64,000 bases of DNA, taken from positions 1,922,001 to 1,986,000 of the forward strand of contig NZ_CP073105.1 of the NCBI RefSeq assembly GCF_018138085.1, in the 5' to 3' direction. The notes under the pieces are model-generated. The model had not been told where the DNA came from. It saw only the letters and a program-made list of their open reading frames with translations, and searched no databases. Below are positions 53,967-62,222 of this stretch, piece by piece; positions within the stretch are counted from its first letter, which is position 1; every line of letters begins with the position of its first letter. The translations under genes and the position numbers were made by a program. Source of the DNA: Stutzerimonas stutzeri. Lineage in GTDB: Bacteria > Pseudomonadota > Gammaproteobacteria > Pseudomonadales > Pseudomonadaceae.

Positions 53967-54854
53967 ATGGATCAGTTCCGCAATATCGGCATCATTGGTC
54001 GCCTGGGTAGTTCTCAGGTGCTCGATACCATTCGCCGACTGAAGCGATTCCTCGTAGAGCGCCATCTGCACGTGATCCTCGAAGAAAACATAGCCGAGGT
54101 ACTGCCCGGCCATGGCATGCAGACTTCGTCGCGGCAGCGGCTGGGTGATTCATGCGATCTGGTGATCGTGGTCGGCGGCGATGGCAGCATGCTTGGCGCG
54201 GCAAGGGCTCTGGCCAAGCATCGGGTTCCGGTGCTGGGCATCAACCGCGGGAGCCTGGGCTTCCTCACCGATATCCGTCCCGACGAGCTGGAGGAGAAAG
54301 TAGCCGAGGTGCTCAGCGGGCAGTACACGCTTGAGAACCGCTTCCTGCTCGAGGCACAGGTACGGCGTTTCGAGGAGTCCATCGGTGCCGGCGACGCGCT
54401 CAATGACGTGGTACTGCACCCCGGCAAGTCCACGCGAATGATCGAATTCGAGCTGTATATCGATGGGCAGTTCGTCTGCAGCCAGAAGGCCGACGGCCTG
54501 ATTATCGCCACGCCCACCGGTTCCACCGCCTATTCGCTCTCGGCGGGCGGGCCGATCATGCATCCGCGCCTGGACGCCATCGTGGTCGTGCCGATGTATC
54601 CGCACACCCTGTCCAGCCGGCCCATCGTGGTGGATGGCAATAGTGAGCTGAAAATCGTGGTTTCGCCGAACATGCAGATCTATCCGCAGGTTTCCTGTGA
54701 CGGCCAGAACCATTTCACCTGTGCGCCGGGCGACACCGTCACGGTGCGCAAGAAGCCGCAGAAGCTGCACCTGATTCACCCGCTTGACCACAATTATTAC
54801 GAGGTCTGTCGTACCAAGCTTGGCTGGGGCAGTCGCCTCGGTGGAGGCGAATAG
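53967..54854 (+). CDS. nadK: NAD kinase
   Basis: A 295-residue enzyme that phosphorylates NAD to NADP. The signature GGDGSMLGAARAL lies near residue 70, followed by GINRGSLGFLTD, LNDVVLHPGKSTRMIEF (a variant of the NE/D motif) and the glycine-rich ATPTGSTAYSLSAGGPI. AGGGAG precedes ATG 53967; a longer frame from 53916 is not used. Its stop overlaps by one base the GTG of the phosphoesterase gene, starting a compact operon through the rhomboid gene. Confidence 0.97.
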   Translation: MDQFRNIGIIGRLGSSQVLDTIRRLKRFLVERHLHVILEENIAEVLPGHGMQTSSRQRLGDSCDLVIVVGGDGSMLGAARALAKHRVPVLGINRGSLGFLTDIRPDELEEKVAEVLSGQYTLENRFLLEAQVRRFEESIGAGDALNDVVLHPGKSTRMIEFELYIDGQFVCSQKADGLIIATPTGSTAYSLSAGGPIMHPRLDAIVVVPMYPHTLSSRPIVVDGNSELKIVVSPNMQIYPQVSCDGQNHFTCAPGDTVTVRKKPQKLHLIHPLDHNYYEVCRTKLGWGSRLGGGE

Positions 54855-55813
54855 TGATCGTCGACCCGGAGCGCAGCTACGACCTCATCGGGGACGTGCA
54901 CGGTTGTGCCCATACGCTGACGCACCTGCTGGACCAGCTCGGCTATCGCCGCCATGCGGGTGTCTGGACGCATGCCAGGCGGCAGGTGATCTTTCTCGGC
55001 GACATCATCGACCGCGGACCACGCATTCGCGAAGCGTTGCACCTGGTGCACGACATGGTCGAGGCGGGGCAGGCCCATTGCATCATGGGCAATCATGAAT
55101 TCAATGCGCTGGGTTGGTTTACGCCGGCGCCGCCCGAAAGCGGCAAGGCCTTTGTTCGTGATCACACGCCGCGCTACGAAATGCTGCTGCGGCAGACCTT
55201 CGAGCAGTTCGAGCGGTATGCGGATGAATGGCAGGCGTTCCTCGCCTGGTTCATGGAGCTGCCGCTGTTTCTGGAAAACGAACGCTTCCGCGTCGTACAT
55301 GCGTGCTGGGACAACAGCGTCATCGATCGGCTGCGCCAGCGCCTGAGTGAAGGCCGGCTGGATGCGGATTTTCTGCGTGAAGCCGCCTTCGCCGATGCAT
55401 TCGCCGCCAAGGCACTGGATCGGTTGTTGCGCGGCACCGACATGCCGCTGCCCGCCGGGCTGACGCTGACCAGTGCCGAGGGGTTCACCCGTAATTTCTT
55501 CCGGACCAAATTCTGGGAAGAAAACCCCAGAACCTATGGTGACGTGGTGTTCCAGCCCGACGGGCTACCCGAGCAGGCGGCACGTCTACCGCTCAGTGAA
55601 AGCCAGAAGAGCCGGCTGTTCCTGTACGGTCCCGATGATCCGCTGCTGTTTGTCGGGCATTACTGGCGCAGCGGGGTGCCGACGCCGATTCGCCACAACC
55701 TGGCATGCCTGGACTACAGCGCGGTGAAATACGGCAAGCTGGTAGCGTACCGGCTCGACCGGGAAACCAGACTCGACCCGGCGAAATTCGTCTGGGTGAA
55801 CGTGGAGCGTTGA
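54854..55813 (+). CDS. Metallophosphoesterase, bis(5'-nucleosyl)-tetraphosphatase/PrpE-like
   Basis: A 319-residue calcineurin-like phosphoesterase. All metal motifs are visible: DLIGDVHGCAHTL (DxH), FLGDIIDRGPRIREAL (GDxxDRG), IMGNHEFNALGW (GNHE), then HACW and GHYWRSG (downstream histidines). Such enzymes cleave dinucleoside polyphosphates or act as phosphoprotein phosphatases; the substrate is open. It starts with GTG inside the nadK stop and abuts the rhomboid gene (zero gap), so the three are co-translated. Confidence 0.87.
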   Translation: MIVDPERSYDLIGDVHGCAHTLTHLLDQLGYRRHAGVWTHARRQVIFLGDIIDRGPRIREALHLVHDMVEAGQAHCIMGNHEFNALGWFTPAPPESGKAFVRDHTPRYEMLLRQTFEQFERYADEWQAFLAWFMELPLFLENERFRVVHACWDNSVIDRLRQRLSEGRLDADFLREAAFADAFAAKALDRLLRGTDMPLPAGLTLTSAEGFTRNFFRTKFWEENPRTYGDVVFQPDGLPEQAARLPLSESQKSRLFLYGPDDPLLFVGHYWRSGVPTPIRHNLACLDYSAVKYGKLVAYRLDRETRLDPAKFVWVNVER

Positions 55814-56671
55814 ATGGCCGTAGTCGAGGCGTTTCGCCTGCCGTTGTCAGAGGATCTGAGTGGTTTCATCGCCTTGCTGCGGCGATTGCGCGTGCCCTGC
55901 AGGGTTTCCGAGGAGGCGGGCGAGCAAGTGCTGCGGGTGCCGGCGGAAACCGTCGAGCAGGTCCGAGAGCTTTATCAGCGCTATCCGCAAGGCGACGGGA
56001 TGGTCGTGGCCGAGCAACCGGCGCGGCGCGGCGGTGGCTTCTTCGCAAGCCTGCGGCGCAGCCCGCTTACCGCTGCGGTGTTGTTGCTGACATTCATCGT
56101 CGCTGCCATCACGCTGCTTGGCGGAAACTTCGAAACCATTCGCTGGTTCAGCTTTACCGATTTCCGTATCGACGGCGACTACGCCTATTTCGCGACACTC
56201 GAGCAGACCCTGAGCGAAGGCCAGTGGTGGCGGATGATCACGCCGATTTTCGTGCATTTCGGCTTGCTTCACCTGGCGATGAATTCCATGTGGTACTGGG
56301 AGCTCGGCCGGCGTATCGAGCAACGCCAGGGTGCGTCGATGCTGCTCGGCCTGACGCTGCTCTTCGGCGTGATTTCGAATCTTTCACAGTATGCTTTTGG
56401 CGGCCCGGGCATCTTCGGCGGCCTGTCTGGCGTGCTCTTTGGTCTGCTGGGCCACTGCTGGTTGTTCCAGAAGGTCTCGCCGAACGAGGCATACCGTCTG
56501 CCGCCAGGTGTTGTGGTGCTGATGCTGGTCTGGCTGGTCATCTGCCTGACGGGCGTCGTCGACGTGGTGAGCTTCGGCACGCTGGCCATCGCCAACGCGG
56601 CGCATGTCGGCGGGCTGGTGGCAGGATGCATTACGGGTGTTGTTGGCGGAATGCTGGCGCGTCGGGCATAG
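55814..56671 (+). CDS. Rhomboid family intramembrane serine protease
   Basis: A 285-residue GlpG-like protease. It has a cytosolic N-terminal domain (1-80, including a GlpG-type segment), then six hydrophobic helices. The catalytic serine is S205 in GGLSGVLFGLLG and the histidine H264 in NAAHVGGL; an L1-type loop with WWRMITPIFVHFGLLHLAMN precedes them. It cleaves transmembrane substrates within the inner membrane. ATG follows the phosphoesterase stop directly. A tandem heptamer repeat begins just beyond the stop. Confidence 0.92.
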   Translation: MAVVEAFRLPLSEDLSGFIALLRRLRVPCRVSEEAGEQVLRVPAETVEQVRELYQRYPQGDGMVVAEQPARRGGGFFASLRRSPLTAAVLLLTFIVAAITLLGGNFETIRWFSFTDFRIDGDYAYFATLEQTLSEGQWWRMITPIFVHFGLLHLAMNSMWYWELGRRIEQRQGASMLLGLTLLFGVISNLSQYAFGGPGIFGGLSGVLFGLLGHCWLFQKVSPNEAYRLPPGVVVLMLVWLVICLTGVVDVVSFGTLAIANAAHVGGLVAGCITGVVGGMLARRA

Positions 56672-56677
56672 CTGTCT

Positions 56678-56707
56678 GGCTACAGGCTACAGGCTACAGG
56701 CTACAGG
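56678..56707. repeat. Tandem heptamer repeat, four copies of GGCTACA
   Basis: Four exact copies of GGCTACA (56678-56705) plus GG, starting seven bases after the rhomboid stop and ending about 90 bp before the yeaC-like ATG. It lies outside coding sequence, so copy-number change would alter spacing rather than frame. Confidence 0.9.
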
Positions 56708-56796
56708 CAAGAGCAATGCTTAGCCCGCAGCCTGAAGCTTGCGGCCTTCAACCGCTTCTTCCGTTAGAATGTGCGCTTGTTCTCCGGGAGCCGGCC

Positions 56797-57072
56797 ATGT
56801 CGTCCTTTATCGAAGCCATCGAAAACATCACCCCCGAAATTTACGAAAACCTGAAAACCGCCGTCGAGCTGGGCAAGTGGAACGACGGTCGCAAGCTGAC
56901 GCCCGAACAGAAGGAAACCTGCCTCGGTGCGATGATCGCCTGGGAAATGAAGAACCTTCCCGAGGAGCAGCGCACCGGCTACATGGGCGGTCAGGAATGC
57001 GCCTCCAAGAGCAAGAGCCAGGCGCCGATCGATACCAGCCTGTTCTCCCCGGCTTCAGGAACCCGGCACTGA
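56797..57072 (+). CDS. YeaC-like DUF1315 protein
   Basis: A 91-residue soluble protein with the DUF1315 pattern: YENLKTAVELGKWNDGRKLT, then QKETCLGAMIAWEMKNLPEEQRTGYM. It is largely helical. GGGAG precedes ATG 56797; the frame is open far upstream through other genes and is not used there. Its stop overlaps the start of the DUF2797 gene (TGATG), so the pair is translationally coupled. Function unknown. Confidence 0.85.
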   Translation: MSSFIEAIENITPEIYENLKTAVELGKWNDGRKLTPEQKETCLGAMIAWEMKNLPEEQRTGYMGGQECASKSKSQAPIDTSLFSPASGTRH

Positions 57073-57905
57073 TGCTCGAACTCGGACGCGGCGCCCTCAG
57101 CAAAATGTCGATCCAGCTGGGCGCACCGGCGCAGTACTCCTTCCGTTTGAACGACGAGCTGGTAGCGGTCAACCCGCTGATCGGCAAGACCCTGCGGCTG
57201 GAGTACCTCGGTGCCATCCACTGCACCCACTGCGGGCGCAAGACCAACAAGAGTTTCAGCCAGGGCTATTGCTATCCCTGCTTCAAGAAGCTGCCGCAGT
57301 GCGACGTCTGCATCATGAGCCCGGAAAAATGCCACCACGATTTCGGTACCTGCCGCGATCCACAGTGGGGTATGGACTTCTGCATGACCGACCATGTCGT
57401 CTACCTGGCCAACTCATCGGGCATCAAGGTCGGCATTACCCGCGCCACACAGCTGCCCACCCGTTGGCTCGATCAGGGCGCCAGCCAGGCGCTGCCTATC
57501 ATGCGTGTTGCCACGCGCCAGCAGTCCGGCATGGTCGAAGATCTGCTGCGCAGCCAGGTGGCCGACCGCACCAACTGGCGCGCGCTGCTCAAGGGCGATG
57601 CCGAGCCCATCGATCTCATCGCTACGCGCGAGCAGATTTTCGACGCCTGCGCCGAAGGCCTGCGGGAATTGCAGCAGCGCTACGGGTTACAGGCGATCCA
57701 GCCGGTGGCCGATGCCGAGGTGCTCGAGATCCGTTACCCGGTCGAGGCCTATCCGACCAAGATCGTCAGCCTGGACATGGAGAAGACCCCCATCGTCGAA
57801 GGCACCCTGCGCGGCATCAAGGGTCAATACCTGATACTCGATACCGGGGTGATCAATATCCGCAAGTTCACCGCTTATCAGGTTGCCGCCAGCGCCGCGG
57901 CGTAG
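57072..57905 (+). CDS. DUF2797 family zinc-binding protein
   Basis: A 277-residue protein with a cysteine-rich segment (CTHCGRK, YCYPCFKKLPQCDVC, CHHDFGTC) that likely binds one or two zinc ions. The following segment VVYLANSSGIKVGITR...RWLDQGA, with an E in SGMVEDLLR, resembles a GIY-YIG-like nuclease core. It starts inside the stop of the yeaC-like gene. Its own stop codon (TAG 57903-57905) lies within a repetitive element. Function unknown. Confidence 0.82.
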   Translation: MLELGRGALSKMSIQLGAPAQYSFRLNDELVAVNPLIGKTLRLEYLGAIHCTHCGRKTNKSFSQGYCYPCFKKLPQCDVCIMSPEKCHHDFGTCRDPQWGMDFCMTDHVVYLANSSGIKVGITRATQLPTRWLDQGASQALPIMRVATRQQSGMVEDLLRSQVADRTNWRALLKGDAEPIDLIATREQIFDACAEGLRELQQRYGLQAIQPVADAEVLEIRYPVEAYPTKIVSLDMEKTPIVEGTLRGIKGQYLILDTGVINIRKFTAYQVAASAAA

Positions 57906-58005
57906 GGTGGCCAACCGCGCAGCCTTGTCCGCGCGTGGGTTCAGTCCGGCACGTTGCAGAGCCGTCGTCGTGGTCGTGGATGAGCTTCGGCCTCTCCACC
58001 CTACG
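57901..58005. repeat. REP/MITE-like element with terminal inverted repeats
   Basis: CGTAGGGTGG (57901-57910) is exactly inverted at the other end (CCACCCTACG, 57996-58005), bounding a 105-bp unit. GTAGGGTGG-type ends are, from memory, common in intergenic repeats of pseudomonads. The left end supplies the stop codon of the DUF2797 gene. Confidence 0.6.
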
Positions 58006-58039
58006 GATCCAGGCTCAGGAGAGAACGGCCAGGAACGTT

Positions 58040-58174
58040 CGCGTGGACAAGGCTTCGCCGTTTTCCGCCCTACACGACGCCCGCCACAGGCGCTAAGCTC
58101 GGGTTATTGCGGCCCAGCCCGAGGCCTGCCATCGCCACTTTCCCTGCTTGAAGCTTGCCGCTTGAAGCTCAGCC
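58040..58174. repeat. Further repetitive intergenic sequence before pepN
   Basis: A partial related end (CCGCCCTACACGACG, near 58067) follows, then a run GCTTGAAGCTTGCCGCTTGAAGC (in part 58148-58170). A similar GCCTGAAGCTTGCGGC occurs at 56731-56746 before the yeaC-like gene. These short palindromic words look like REP-type repeats. No gene is seen between 57906 and 58186. Confidence 0.4.
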
Positions 58175-58186
58175 GACGAGGTTTCC

Positions 58187-60844
58187 ATGCGCACCGAACA
58201 ACCGAAAGTCATTCATCTCAAGGATTACCAGGTTCCGGATTACCTGATCGATGAAACGCACCTGACGTTCGAACTGTACGAAGATCGCACCCTGGTGCAT
58301 GCGCAGCTGGTCATGCGGCGCAACCCTGAGGCCGGGACCGGGCTACCGCGCCTGCAGCTTCACGGCCAAGACCTGGAGCTGATCTCGCTGGCGTTGAATG
58401 ACCGCCAGCTCGGCCTGGGTGACTACGAGGTCGCCGAAGAAAGCCTGACGCTTCAGCCGGATGCGGCGAGCTTCACCCTCGACAGCACGGTGGTGATTCA
58501 CCCCGAAAGCAACACCGCGCTGGAAGGCCTGTACAAGTCCGGCAGCATGTTCTGCACCCAGTGCGAGGCGGAGGGCTTCCGCAAGATCACCTATTACCTC
58601 GACCGCCCCGACGTGATGAGCAAGTTCACCACCACGGTCAGTGCCGAGAAGCAGGCCTATCCGATCCTGCTGTCCAACGGCAACCCCATCGCCAGTGGCG
58701 AGGAAGACGACGGCCGTCACTGGGCGACCTGGGAAGATCCGTTCAAGAAGCCGGCCTACCTGTTCGCCCTGGTGGCGGGCGACCTCTGGTGCGTCGAGGA
58801 CAGCTTCACCACCATGAGCGGTCGCGACGTGGCGCTGCGCATCTACGTCGAGCCGGAGAACATCGACAAGTGCCAGCACGCCATGGACAGCCTGAAGAAG
58901 TCCATGAAGTGGGACGAGGACACCTACGGCCGCGAGTACGACCTGGACATCTTCATGATCGTCGCAGTCAACGATTTCAACATGGGTGCCATGGAAAACA
59001 AGGGCCTTAACATCTTCAACTCCAGCGCCGTGCTCGCACGGGCCGAAACCGCTACCGATGCCGCGCACCAGCGGGTCGAAGCCATCGTTGCGCACGAGTA
59101 TTTCCACAACTGGTCGGGTAACCGCGTGACCTGCCGTGACTGGTTCCAGCTGTCGCTGAAGGAGGGCTTCACTGTTTTCCGCGACTCGCAGTTCAGCGCC
59201 GACATGAACTCACCGACGGTCAAGCGCGTCGAGGACGTGTCCTACCTGCGGACCCACCAGTTTGCCGAAGATGCCGGCCCCATGGCCCATTCGGTGCGCC
59301 CCGAGTCCTTTATCGAGATCTCCAACTTCTACACCCTGACCGTCTACGAGAAGGGCGCCGAAGTGGTGCGCATGATCCAGACGCTGTTGGGCGAGGAGGG
59401 CTTTCGCAAGGGCAGCGACCTCTACTTCGAGCGGCATGATGGCCAGGCGGTAACCGTCGACGACTTCGTCAAGGCGATGGAAGACGCCAACGGCGCCGAC
59501 CTGACACAGTTCAAGCGCTGGTACAGCCAGGCCGGCACGCCGCGGCTCGCTATCAGCGAGCAGTACGATGCCGCCGCAAATACCTACAGCCTGACATTCC
59601 GCCAGAGCTGCCCGCCCACGCCGGGGCAGAGCGAAAAGCTGGCGGTCGTCATTCCGGTCTCGCTGGGACTGCTGGACGGGCAGGGCAAGGAAATCGCGCT
59701 GCGCCTGCAAGGTGAACAGGCGGCGGTCGGTACTACCCGAGTGCTGGCGGTGAACCAGCCCGAGCAGACCCTTACCTTTGTCGAGGTGCCCGAGCAGCCG
59801 TTGCCGTCGCTGCTGCGCGGATTCTCCGCGCCGGTGAAGCTGGACTTCCCCTACAGCCGCGACCAGCTGATGTTCCTGATGCAGCACGATTCCGACGGAT
59901 TCAACCGGTGGGAGGCGGGCCAGCAATTGTCGGTGCAGGTGCTGCAGGAAATGATCGGCCAGCATCAGCGTGGTGAAGCGCTGCAGCTCGATCAACGTCT
60001 GGTCGCGGCGCTGCGCAGCCTGTTGGAGGACGAAAGCCTCGATCAGGCGATGGTCGCCGAGATGCTGTCACTGCCGAGCGAGGCGTACCTCACCGAGATC
60101 AGCGACGTGGCGGACGTCGATGCCATCCATGCCGCACGTGACTTCGCTCGCCAGGACATCGCCACCGCGCTGTACGACCTGTTCTGGAAGCGTTACCAGG
60201 CCAACCGCGAGGTGTCGCGGCAGACGCCTTATGTTGCCGAAGCCAGCCATTTCGCCCGGCGCGCATTGCAGAATATCGCGCTGTCCTACCTGATGTTGAG
60301 CGGCAAGCCCGAAGTCGTGGCCGCCTGCGTCGATCAGTTCGAGCAGGCTGACAACATGACCGAGCGCCTGACGGCGTTGGCGGTATTGGTCAACTCGGGC
60401 TTCGAAGCCGAGCGCGACAAGGCGCTCGAAGCCTTTGCCGAACACTTCAAGGACAACCCGCTGGTCATGGATCAGTGGTTCAGCGTCCAGGCCGGCAACA
60501 CCCAGCCGGGCGGCCTGGAGCGGGTGCAGCACCTGATGCAGCATCCCGCGTTCACGCTGAAGAACCCGAACAAGGTGCGTGCCCTGATTGGCGCCTTCGC
60601 CAACCAGAACCTGGTCAACTTCCATCGGGCCGATGGCGCGGGCTACCGCTTCCTCGCTGACCAGGTCATCGTGCTGAACAAGCTCAACCCGCAGATCGCG
60701 TCACGCTTGCTGGCGCCGCTGACCCGCTGGCGCAAGTACGATGCCGGCCGCCAAGGGCTGATGAAGACCGAGCTGGAGCGGATCCTGGCCTCCGGTGAGC
60801 TCTCCAGCGACGTCTACGAGGTGGTCAGCAAGAGCCTCGCCTGA
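58187..60844 (+). CDS. pepN: Aminopeptidase N
   Basis: An 885-residue M1 zinc metallopeptidase of normal length for the E. coli-type enzyme. The exopeptidase motif GAMEN is at about 267-271 and the zinc site HEYFHNW at 303-309, with the third ligand glutamate in LKEGFTVFRD. The C-terminal helical domain (from about 540) closes the active-site chamber. It removes N-terminal residues from peptides in the cytoplasm. GAGGT lies upstream of ATG 58187. A terminator follows. Confidence 0.97.
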   Translation: MRTEQPKVIHLKDYQVPDYLIDETHLTFELYEDRTLVHAQLVMRRNPEAGTGLPRLQLHGQDLELISLALNDRQLGLGDYEVAEESLTLQPDAASFTLDSTVVIHPESNTALEGLYKSGSMFCTQCEAEGFRKITYYLDRPDVMSKFTTTVSAEKQAYPILLSNGNPIASGEEDDGRHWATWEDPFKKPAYLFALVAGDLWCVEDSFTTMSGRDVALRIYVEPENIDKCQHAMDSLKKSMKWDEDTYGREYDLDIFMIVAVNDFNMGAMENKGLNIFNSSAVLARAETATDAAHQRVEAIVAHEYFHNWSGNRVTCRDWFQLSLKEGFTVFRDSQFSADMNSPTVKRVEDVSYLRTHQFAEDAGPMAHSVRPESFIEISNFYTLTVYEKGAEVVRMIQTLLGEEGFRKGSDLYFERHDGQAVTVDDFVKAMEDANGADLTQFKRWYSQAGTPRLAISEQYDAAANTYSLTFRQSCPPTPGQSEKLAVVIPVSLGLLDGQGKEIALRLQGEQAAVGTTRVLAVNQPEQTLTFVEVPEQPLPSLLRGFSAPVKLDFPYSRDQLMFLMQHDSDGFNRWEAGQQLSVQVLQEMIGQHQRGEALQLDQRLVAALRSLLEDESLDQAMVAEMLSLPSEAYLTEISDVADVDAIHAARDFARQDIATALYDLFWKRYQANREVSRQTPYVAEASHFARRALQNIALSYLMLSGKPEVVAACVDQFEQADNMTERLTALAVLVNSGFEAERDKALEAFAEHFKDNPLVMDQWFSVQAGNTQPGGLERVQHLMQHPAFTLKNPNKVRALIGAFANQNLVNFHRADGAGYRFLADQVIVLNKLNPQIASRLLAPLTRWRKYDAGRQGLMKTELERILASGELSSDVYEVVSKSLA

Positions 60845-60879
60845 TAGGCCGATCGCTGAGTGCGATTGACGCAACCTTG

Positions 60880-60912
60880 AAATCCCGCGCGCTGCCGCGG
60901 GATTTCTCTTTT
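60880..60912 (+). terminator. Terminator after pepN
   Basis: AAATCCCGCG pairs with CGCGGGATTT around a six-base loop, followed by CTCTTTT. Confidence 0.85.
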
Positions 60913-61115
60913 AGGCCATAGACGCACGTCGTAACGTCACGTCAGAGGGGCCTCGAGGCCCTGTGCCATAAGGCTTGCCTATTAGGCAATATCAATCAGC
61001 CATGCTTAACAAAACATAACGTCCAGGCAATTGCCGGCGGTTTCGAAAGCCCTATAGCATGGCTTCGCCTGTCTCCATACGCAGGCCCTACCTAATAAGA
61101 ATAAAGGGGGTATGT

Positions 61116-62210
61116 ATGAGTGAGCCCGTCACGTGGCGCACACCGGTTGGTCGCGCGGAAAACACGACCCGCACGCCGTTGTTCAGCAGTAGATCGCCGC
61201 TGGCAAGAACGCTCTCGCTCTGCAGTGTTCTCTCCATTCTGTTCGTCGTAAACACTCCGGTGCAGGCGCAAAACGCTGCCGAGCCAGGGGTTCGTTATGC
61301 AATCGAGTCGCAGAAGGCGGCTTCGACGTTACTGCTCGATATCGCGTACGCCGGCAAGCGGCTGGTTGCCGTAGGTGACCGCGGCCACATCATTTATTCA
61401 GACGACGGCGGCGCCTCCTGGACTCAAGCCAAGGTGCCGACGCGTCAGTTGCTCACGGCGGTTGCTTTCGCCGATGCGCAGCACGGTTGGGCCGTCGGCC
61501 ATGATGCGCTGATCCTCGCAACCAGCGACGGCGGCCAGACCTGGACCCAGCAGTACGAAAACCGCGAAGGCGAAGTGCCGCTGCTCGACGTCTGGTTCGA
61601 AAATGCCCAGCACGGCTTCGCGACCGGCGCCTATGGCGTGCTGCTGGAAACGACCGACGGTGGGCAGCACTGGGAAGACGTGGCCGATCGGCTCGACAAC
61701 GAAGACGGCACCCACCTCAATGCCATCGCGGAAATTCCCGGCTCAGGCGTGTTCATCGTCGGGGAAATGGGCGGCATGTTCCGTTCCAAGGACATGGGCG
61801 AGACCTGGGAGCGCGTCGAATCGCCTTATCAGGGCTCGTTCTTCGGTGTCGTGGGCGGCGGCGCGCCAGGCGTCGTAGTGGCTTTCGGTCTGCGCGGTCA
61901 CCTGTTCCGCTCGGCCGACTTCGGGGACAGCTGGCAAGCCATCGAACTGCTCGATGACGGCCACCCGATCGAATCAGGGCTGGCCGACGGCAACCTGCTT
62001 CCTGATGGCCGCATCGTCGTGGTCGGCCACGGCGGCACGGTGCTCAGCAGCGATGACCAGGGACGGACGTTCAAGCTATTCAGCAGACCCGATCGGCGCT
62101 CCTTGTCGGGCGTGGTCGCCAACCCGGACGGCAATCTGGTCCTCGTCGGCCAGAGCGGCGCCAGGGTCGTTTCACCGACCGGCGCCAACCTGCCTGCACA
62201 ACAACAATAA
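61116..62210 (+). CDS. YCF48/BNR beta-propeller exported protein
   Basis: A 364-residue protein with a long N-terminal region holding a signal peptide (about 28-51, ARTLSLCSVLSILFVVNTPVQA). A seven-bladed-propeller pattern of YCF48/BNR repeats follows (SDDGGASWTQ, TSDGGQTWTQ, TTDGGQHWED, RSKDMGETWERV, SSDDQGRTFK). AAAGGGGG precedes ATG 61116. It ends 12 bp before an RND transporter gene. In other proteobacteria such propellers accompany MMPL-type RND proteins with DUF1302/DUF1329 envelope proteins, from memory; a periplasmic or envelope partner role is inferred. Confidence 0.85.
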   Translation: MSEPVTWRTPVGRAENTTRTPLFSSRSPLARTLSLCSVLSILFVVNTPVQAQNAAEPGVRYAIESQKAASTLLLDIAYAGKRLVAVGDRGHIIYSDDGGASWTQAKVPTRQLLTAVAFADAQHGWAVGHDALILATSDGGQTWTQQYENREGEVPLLDVWFENAQHGFATGAYGVLLETTDGGQHWEDVADRLDNEDGTHLNAIAEIPGSGVFIVGEMGGMFRSKDMGETWERVESPYQGSFFGVVGGGAPGVVVAFGLRGHLFRSADFGDSWQAIELLDDGHPIESGLADGNLLPDGRIVVVGHGGTVLSSDDQGRTFKLFSRPDRRSLSGVVANPDGNLVLVGQSGARVVSPTGANLPAQQQ

Positions 62211-62222
62211 GCCGGAGCCAAC

